A stretch of DNA of 64,000 bases from Anaeramoeba flamelloides (Eukaryota; Metamonada; Anaeramoebidae). A program made the translations under genes and the position numbers. The stretch covers positions 23,374,001 through 23,438,000 of the forward strand of contig JANTQA010000023.1 of the NCBI GenBank assembly GCA_027625915.1. The letters are read 5' to 3'. The notes beneath the pieces were generated by a model. It searched no databases and was not told the DNA's origin. It was given only the letters and a program-made list of their open reading frames with translations. Below, piece by piece: positions 57,501 through 64,000 of this stretch (position 1 is its first letter; every line of letters starts with the position of its first letter).

Positions 57501-60085
57501 GTCAATATTTATTGGGTCATATTTTTTTAAACTAAAAATGCAATACATCAGGTGATAACAATTCTGTGGTGTTAACAGCTCATAGCATAAATCGGCTAGC
57601 TTTCCAACGATTGGCGCCTCTCTCCTGTGCATTAATAATAGGCAGATGGTGATCGTTATTGAATCGATGATTGTTTCAGCATTAATTGTGCGATCATTAT
57701 CAATTTTTAAATATTTTTTTGGCATGCCTGTTAAGTATTGAACAAATAAATTTCCTAGTTCAATGATGAAAGCGGCAACCTTTTCTGTAAAATCCTTATA
57801 CATGGTGAATCGTGTAATGGCAATTCCACATATCTCAATTATTTGTTGAACAATGACAGATAATTGCCCAATGGGGAAAGATGATTCGTAATTATTTGTA
57901 TCAAATAGCGCTTTGAACAATAGGTTTTTAGGGAATAATTCGAAAAATTTGACAAAGTCACTTTCAAAGGCAACAAATTGCCTAATTTTGCCACCTGACG
58001 CATGTATCACCTGCTCCTTCCAATGTAATATCGGAGTAACCAAAATTTTCAAATATTCTAAATAGAAATTTACAGTCTCGTTGTTGACAGTCTTTGGAAA
58101 GCGTAGTAAATCCATTCCCCATTCACCACTAAGCGGGCAATTCATAAAATTCGTCAATAAAAACATTTGTGTTTCAAATAGAGGTACAGATGCCATCAAA
58201 ATTTTACTCAATGTCAAAATGAAATGATGTAAACTATTTCGAAACATTCCAAATCCTTCAAGGAATTTATTGTTTGGTTCAATTAAAATATTTTGAAAGT
58301 TACACACGATGGATCTTTCAAAGTAAAAACAGATTTTAATATATTTTTTTAAAAGTTTCAAATTTTGGAAATTCTTTGAAAGCGTCTCTTCATTGTTCCC
58401 GTTTTCATTTTGAATATTTCTTCGATCTAAAAGATCTTGTGTTGTTTTGAAATCTTGTAAGAACATGTTTATGAAAATTTGGCATTTTTGTTTAGATCTG
58501 GACTGTTCGTCACCCAATAATGCTAATCTTGGATTTAATAATTCATGTAAATCCTCATGAGTGTTATCAAAAATAGTTTTCAAGATCTTGGAGTCTAGTA
58601 TCATTAGTTTTTCCGGTCTTGAATATTTCAAGGTCTTGCTATCACTGTAACATCGCCCAGTATAATCTTTCATTGTGACTTGTTCTTTCCATAAATTCTC
58701 TCTTTCATAGTCTAATTTTTCTTTCAATTTTTCAAATTTTGAATTCGCCTCTCTAACTTTTTCAACAGATCGAAAATAATTTTCGACAAACCAATAAAAG
58801 TCATTTTGTTTAATACAACAGATCTTTTTATATAATTCATGATGGCCTGATGACCTTGATTGATAGAAAAATAAAAAATGATGTGTTTTGATTTTAAAAT
58901 AATCTTCTTCACAATAATTTTCATTCTCTTTTTCAAATAAGTTTTTTGTTTCATTTTCTTTCTCTTTTTCTAATTCTTTTTCATATTCAGATTCAATTTC
59001 TTCTTTAATCTCCGAGACATCGTCGTCTTCTTCTTCTTCTTCTTCTTCACCATCTTCATCATCATCTTCGCCTTTATCTTGATCATCAGCTTCATGATCT
59101 TGATCAAATTTCAATTCTTTGTTATCCTTTTGGTCTTTATTTTCTCCATTTAGGTCATTAACATTTTTATTTTTGTTTTTGTTTTTCTTTTCAGATCCTG
59201 AATCAGAATGAGAGTCGGAATTAGATTCACTGTTTGTTAATAACTCAATTCTTTTCCCTACCTTTTTATTTGTTTCTTTTTGATTTCCCTTTTCCTTTTC
59301 TTTTTCCTTTTCTTTTCCTTTTTCTTTTTCTTTTTTTTTTTCTTTTTCTTTTTCTTTTCCTTTTTCTTTTTGAATTTCATTTCCAGAACTCAAGGAAGTT
59401 GAAGTAAAAGAAGAGGATAGTGAATAATCAAAACTAGAACTAGAGTGCGAGTCTAATTCTAAAGAAATTTTTTTCTTTTGTTTTTTCTTTTGTTTTTTCT
59501 TTTTTTTTTTCTTTTGAATTTCAAGTGTTTTTTCTTCTAGTTCCTCTTTTTTTTCTTGTTTTTCAATTTTCTCTTTTTTTTTTGTTTTTGTATCTTTTTC
59601 TTTTTCTTTTTCTATTTCTATTTCAATTTCAATTTCAATTTCTTTTTCTTTTTCTTTTTCTTTTTCAATTTCTTTTTCTTTTTCAATTTCTTTTTCTTCT
59701 ACTTTTTTTTCTTTTTTTATTTTATTCGGATCGTTAATAAAGACCTTATCTTTATCGCCAAGGTAATCTGTAGAAACAAACAAAAAATCTTCCAGGTCTT
59801 CCTCAATATTCTTTGTAGAGACCTCAAACATTTCTGTTAAAGAATCATAATCTCTTTTTGTTATGAAAAATTCTTCTTTAAATTTTGTGCGTGAGTAATC
59901 ATAAATCGGCTGCTTTGAGTTTTGGAGCTCATTTTCTTTTTCTTCTTCATCAGACGAGACATAACTAACTCCAATACTGCCTTTGTATTCTTCTTCTATT
60001 ATTTATGTTTTTTAGCAAGATTTAAGTTTTTGTAATTGAATTTTTGCCAAAGACGAGTTTAAAGAGAGGATTACTTACCGATCAT
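51588..60085 (-). CDS. EPG5: EPG5-like autophagy tethering protein, 2804 residues, two exons
   Basis: Exon 1 is only 7 nt (60085-60079, ATGATCG) with a GTAAGT donor; an 83-nt intron leads to exon 2 (59995-51588), phase 1. The reading frame has no Met between the acceptor and residue 58, which supports the tiny start exon. Residues about 95-330 are Lys/Glu-, Ser- and Asp/Glu-rich. The rest is a long helical array broken by Asn-rich (about 1230) and poly-Asp/Glu (about 1560-1585) tracts. Around 1864 a CPKC pair occurs, and near 2043 LMYLICKFDFKKWL recalls the FMLLTKFDLKQWL segment I remember from animal EPG5; total length is also similar. EPG5 is a Rab7 effector that tethers autophagosomes to late endosomes/lysosomes. 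Another giant helical scaffold is the alternative. Confidence 0.75.
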
Positions 60086-60339
60086 TTTGCAGTCAAAATT
60101 ACAAAGATGACAAAATTTAAAAAAATAAAACTTTTTCCTCAAAAATTTTTAATGAAGAATTTATTTTGTTTTTAATAGTTGTATGCGCTTTTATGGTTCT
60201 AACACAAGTGGTTTCTTGTTTTTTTTTTTTTTTTTGTTTTTATTTTTGAAACATTCAGTTACAGTATTAAAAGTATTAAGTTCTTTCTAGTTAGTCTTGG
60301 AGGGAAAAGAACCTGTGTTATCATATGATTTTGTTTTTA
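60086..60339. promoter_or_regulatory. 5' region of the EPG5-like gene
   Basis: About 250 nt upstream of the 7-nt first coding exon, a little richer in G and C than distant spacer around 60180-60330. It should contain the 5' untranslated region and promoter. No specific element can be named. Confidence 0.3.
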
Positions 60340-61030
60340 ATTTTCCAAACTTATTACACCGCAATATCAAAAAATAGAATGCTGAAAAAGTAAAAGCTTC
60401 TTTCACAATCAAATCCTGTTATTTTTTTTCCTCTTCTTGTTCCAAAACAACACCAAGTTCAGTCTACAACACGAAATATATGATCAAATCAATTTTTGAA
60501 GGTAAATAGATTGATATTTTTAGAAAATATTATATTAGTAAAGAGGATCATTTTAAATTTTCGAAAATTAGATAAATTTTTTTCCTTTTTAGGGTTTTCT
60601 TTCAAAAATTTTCTAATGGCAAAAGTGGTAAAGTAATACGAATAAACAAATTTCACAATTTGATCCTAATTTTAATGAATTTCATTTTTAAGATTCGAAC
60701 TTTAAGAAACCAACCCCATAATGACTTTTTGTTATTGTTGATTTCTTAAGTATTTTAATATGATGTTAAAAACAAAAAGAAGGAAAGATTTGAATTTGAA
60801 ACATTTAAAACCTGGGTTTACCCAACTGGTCAAGTTATTTTATCAATGGTATTCGTTAAATGCAAATTTAAAGCAATTTAATTTTACTTTGCAAATTATA
60901 AATGGGAAAACTTTTCACTTAATTTTCAATTTTCTTTTTGAAAAAAAAATTCCAAATAACCAACTCTCCACTCATGACTCTATTTCAATTCAATAAAAAA
61001 TAAAACCATTAAAGTAAGTGAAAATTATTT
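60340..61030. mobile_element. Family F element, copy 3
   Basis: Body matches to 11596-12178: ATCAAATCAATTTTTGAAGG and AACTTTAAGAAACCAA. The right end has partial AATGGGAAAACTTTTCACTT and a GTGAAAATTATTT partner. A 78-codon frame at 60760-60996 lies inside the repeat and is not a gene. Confidence 0.5.
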
Positions 61031-61464
61031 CACACTTAGAAAGCAAATGTCATGCACTAAAAGTTAAAAAGGAAGTTCAACATTAGTGTAGATAGAACTA
61101 CCCATCACTATCCTGATAAATTTTTCAAAAAAAAGTAATGATTTGCAAATTTACACTTTTTGATAACTTCAATAATCCAAAACATTATTAGTGAATACAA
61201 GATCTTGGATTACAAATTCTTTTTCAAGAAATATGTTCTTTGAGTTGAAACACCCAATGTTACAGGTTTTATTAAGATTTTTTTTCAATTTAATTGTAAA
61301 AAATTTGAATATTTTTTTTTTATATTTCCAATGTTTTTTTTCATTTATTCAAAATTATTTTAGATTTCTTAAAAATCTTTCTTATATAGAATCTATTTTT
61401 ATATGTTGAAAGAATTATTTATTGATTTAAATTGAAAGAAAAGTATTTTTTTGTTTTTTATTTA

Positions 61465-61890
61465 AGTTTTCCAGAATTTAAAAGAATCAGTTAAAATATT
61501 TGATTATACTTATTTTTTTTGAACCCAGGAAAACATGGGACATTTTCTTTAGTTTTTTTTTACTTTTTGAAATAAATTGATAATTAAAATATTTTTTCGG
61601 TTAATTTCAAAAATTAAAAAAAACTGGAGTTATATTTTCCAGAATTTAAAAGAATTGAGAAAAATTTTAAATTTTACTAGATCCCCTTTGAATTCTGGAA
61701 AATTTTGACTCTTTATGAACATTTTCTATTTGGCTTTCCAGGAATTCAAAATAATCGAATAAAGTCTAGATATTTTACTTCATTTCTTTAAAGTCTCCCA
61801 AACCTCCTACACTTTCATTGATATTTTCAGAATTTAAAAGAACCACTTAAACTCCCCAGATTTTACGATTTTATATTGTATTTTTAAAAA
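61465..61890. repeat. Run of four family D palindromes
   Basis: Four copies follow one another near 61465-61535, 61634-61706, 61732-61800 and 61826-61890, each recognised by TTCCAGAATTTAAAAGAA or a close variant and a complementary right arm. The first two are well preserved, the last two decayed. The spacing is about 95-170 nt. Confidence 0.7.
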
Positions 61891-62084
61891 CCTTGGATAC
61901 TTGGCGGATCTCGACTGACACAAAAATATTTATTTTGTATATTTTTTTTTGTGTTTTATTTTTAACGAGAAAAATAGAATGTTTTTATAACAATTAGAGA
62001 TTACTTCTTCAGAAAAATATCTTAAAGTTGAATTAAAATAGAATAAATTGTCAGGTTTATATAATAAAAAAGACATTAAAATAA

Positions 62085-62667
62085 GGTATTTCCAAAAAAG
62101 TGTGGCATTTTTTTTTACATTTCATAAAAAATCATCTTTGTTGGTGAAAGTATTCATTAATTGACAATATCTAATTAGTTTTACTATTAATACCGATTGG
62201 AACAATAACTAAGGTATTTATTTAAAAATTTGTTCTTTGAGATATTTCTAAAAATGAAAACAAAATAACACTTTTTTTGTCGAAAAAAATATACGGCCAA
62301 TTACAATAAAAAACTGGAAATATGAAAATGGTAAAAATGATTTTTTCAACAATAAAATGCATTTATGTGTTTTAAATTCGTTTTCAAAATTTGTTGAGTT
62401 ACACAAGTTATGAAAAAGGTTTATTCAAACAAAAAAAAAATAATAAACACCAAATTTCACGCCTAAAAAAATCAGACTAAATCAAGAGCAGAAATTTTAA
62501 TATCTTTTATTTATGATATATAATACTAAGAAACAAATTGAATTATTACCAAGAATCAATTAATGTTTGTACATGATTTTGTATGTTTAAATACTTTTTT
62601 AAAGATTGAGTTTATAAGATATAATTTAAAATAAATTTGCCCCACTTTATTTGAAAATGCTTATACC
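62085..62667. mobile_element. Family E element, 583 bp
   Basis: Ends are an imperfect inverted pair: GGTATTTCCAAAAAAGTG on the left, and on the right the complement of GGTATAAGC...AAAGTGGGGC. The whole length matches 28913-29522 in reverse. It is non-coding. Confidence 0.7.
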
Positions 62668-62868
62668 TTTTTTCAAGGCTTGAGCTTTTTGCAATAACAA
62701 TTCTAATATAAAAAATAAATATAACAAGCTCAAGATTTTTAAGAAATGGAATATTGGTTATATTATGAATAAAATTTATTATTAATAGTATTGAAATGTT
62801 GAATTGAAGTAATAGTTTTATCTAACTTTAATTTGTTACGTTAATACTTTTATAATGGAGGCATTTCG

Positions 62869-63453
62869 AATAAAACCAGTTTTTTCTTCTTCTTGTTAAA
62901 ATACAGCATCCAGTTCATTAAATAACATTATAACACTAGTAAAATATATTTTGAATGTAAATTCCTTGATATTTTGAGAATGTTTTCGATTATTAATAGA
63001 ATTTGTTTATTTTTACAAATTTTTTCAACTTTTTGTGAATTTTTGTTTTTTATATGAGATAAAACTTTCTCTGAAATTATCTATATTTTTGATGAAATTT
63101 TTATATCTGTTCCTTCAATTTTAAACATTTCTTTTTTTTTAGTAGAACTTTAAGAAACCAATATGGTATTTACTTATGACTTACTGATTGTTTCATTGAT
63201 CAAATGATATGTATTCTTCCATGATAAAATTAGTAAAATTGGTTTTATTGAAAAGACATGTTTTACAAAGTCTGTACAGGTTATTTCCACAACAATACTA
63301 TATCTTGGAATAATTAGAATAATTCCACTTTATTTTGTATTTTTCTTATACAAATAGAGTTTTTTAATCAAGTAGGTTACCATTTGTTATCTTTATTTTT
63401 TTTTAAAAAAATGTAAAAGAGCATAACTTCATTCCATATATTATTCAAATACC
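62869..63453. mobile_element. Family F element, 585 bp, best-delimited copy
   Basis: It starts GGCATTTCGAATAAAAC and ends ATTCAAATACC, an inverted pair with changes. The body carries the CATCCAGTT, AATTCCTTGA and AACTTTAAGAAACCAATA landmarks shared with the other copies. It is non-coding. Confidence 0.6.
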
Positions 63454-64000
63454 GGTTTTTTTGGGAAATGTTATTTTTTTATTTATTTACAATGATTTTA
63501 TTTTTGGTAGAAAAATGGTATGAGGAAACAAATTTTTTTCTAATTTAATGGTACTGATAAGTTGAAACTTTCAAACAATTTTTTAAACCTTCTGAGTCGC
63601 AATTTGGTATATTTTTTCTTGAGGATAGGAAACTTCATATAACAAAGAACAAGTAATAATAAAAGATTGAAAACTAAAAATACTTGTAACTGTAAAATAT
63701 ATATACAAATTCGGATACCTAGTAACCCGACCCAAGAGGCAGTGTATAGGCTTTTTTTTAATTCAAAAGAATTGAGCAAAATCAGAGATTTAATTCAATT
63801 CTTTTTAATTAAAAAAAAAAAAAAACCCCAACAACAGAGGAATATCAATTATTAATCAAAGATTTTGTAATTTTTCTCACAAATGACATGATTTCTACCC
63901 CCCCATTTTTTTTTTTTTAAATATTTAAACAATTTTTATCTAATTTTCTTAATCATATAACCCTGTTAAAATAATACTTTTTAAATAAAAAAAAAAAAAA
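63454..64000. other. Right edge: family D palindrome and a doubtful exon
   Basis: A family D palindrome lies at 63747-63828 (starts TAGGCTTTTT; arms ATTCAAAAGAATTGAG and its complement). A 50-codon frame on the minus strand (63689-63540) could be a last exon but is not secure. The remainder is AT-rich with a short C-run near 63898. Confidence 0.45.

Noticed and set aside
60760-60996. 78-codon frame on the + strand
   Set aside because: It lies inside a family F element and overlaps its terminal repeat; no protein family signature.
63540-63689. 50-codon hydrophobic then basic frame on the minus strand after a TTTACAG acceptor
   Set aside because: It could be the last exon of a gene beyond the window, but no partner exon is visible and the length is not significant.

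Overview
The window looks like nuclear DNA of a single-celled eukaryote with a very AT-rich genome. Genes have GT-AG introns, TAA and TAG end the confident reading frames, and proteins carry long low-complexity tracts (Lys/Glu, Asp, Asn, Gly-Gln-Met). The gene set (copine, EPG5-like tether, torsin-like AAA+ ATPase, mitochondrial-carrier protein, secreted PLD) and the style of the proteins fit an amoeboid protist. Anaeramoeba-like organisms are my best guess, but that is inference. I see no rRNA, tRNA, CRISPR or bacterial-type features.

Layout: a secreted phospholipase-D-family gene (2518-4513, +, two exons); a five-span membrane protein with a cysteine-rich ectodomain (12927-14201, +); a torsin-like ER ATPase (20766-27875, +, three exons, second intron about 5.9 kb); a copine ending in a UBA domain (33850-39140, -, four exons); a hidden multi-exon gene of unknown function just upstream of it (39239-40749, -); a possible last exon of a membrane protein (44965-45143, +); a mitochondrial-carrier protein (46882-48138, +); a possible small gene (50584-50757, -); and a giant EPG5-like gene (51588-60085, -) whose first coding exon is only 7 nt. 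Exon boundaries were worked out by matching splice sites, reading phase and family conservation. None is confirmed by transcripts.

The spaces between genes, and the largest introns, hold small non-autonomous DNA transposons and foldback repeats. I could define: two TA-flanked families with CAG...CTG ends (1-294, 4995-5440, 1067-1267); a third TA-flanked type inside a copine intron (36669-37301); a hAT-like element with an 8-bp target duplication (31704-33307) and a diverged relative (24838-25705); a 422-bp TTAA-flanked element with perfect 135-nt inverted arms nested inside the hAT-like element; three further families of about 450-610 bp; and a 75-nt near-perfect palindrome present at least ten times, including a run of four at 61.46-61.89 kb.

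The genes do not form one pathway. Several encode membrane-traffic or endomembrane functions: EPG5 (autophagosome tethering), copine (Ca2+-dependent membrane binding), torsin (ER/nuclear-envelope ATPase) and secreted/lysosomal PLD. The most unusual items are the copine-UBA fusion, the torsin-like protein outside animals, the nested TTAA element with a matching unoccupied site, the palindrome family, and a GC-rich structured island at 7931-8150 that may be a SINE or a structured RNA gene.
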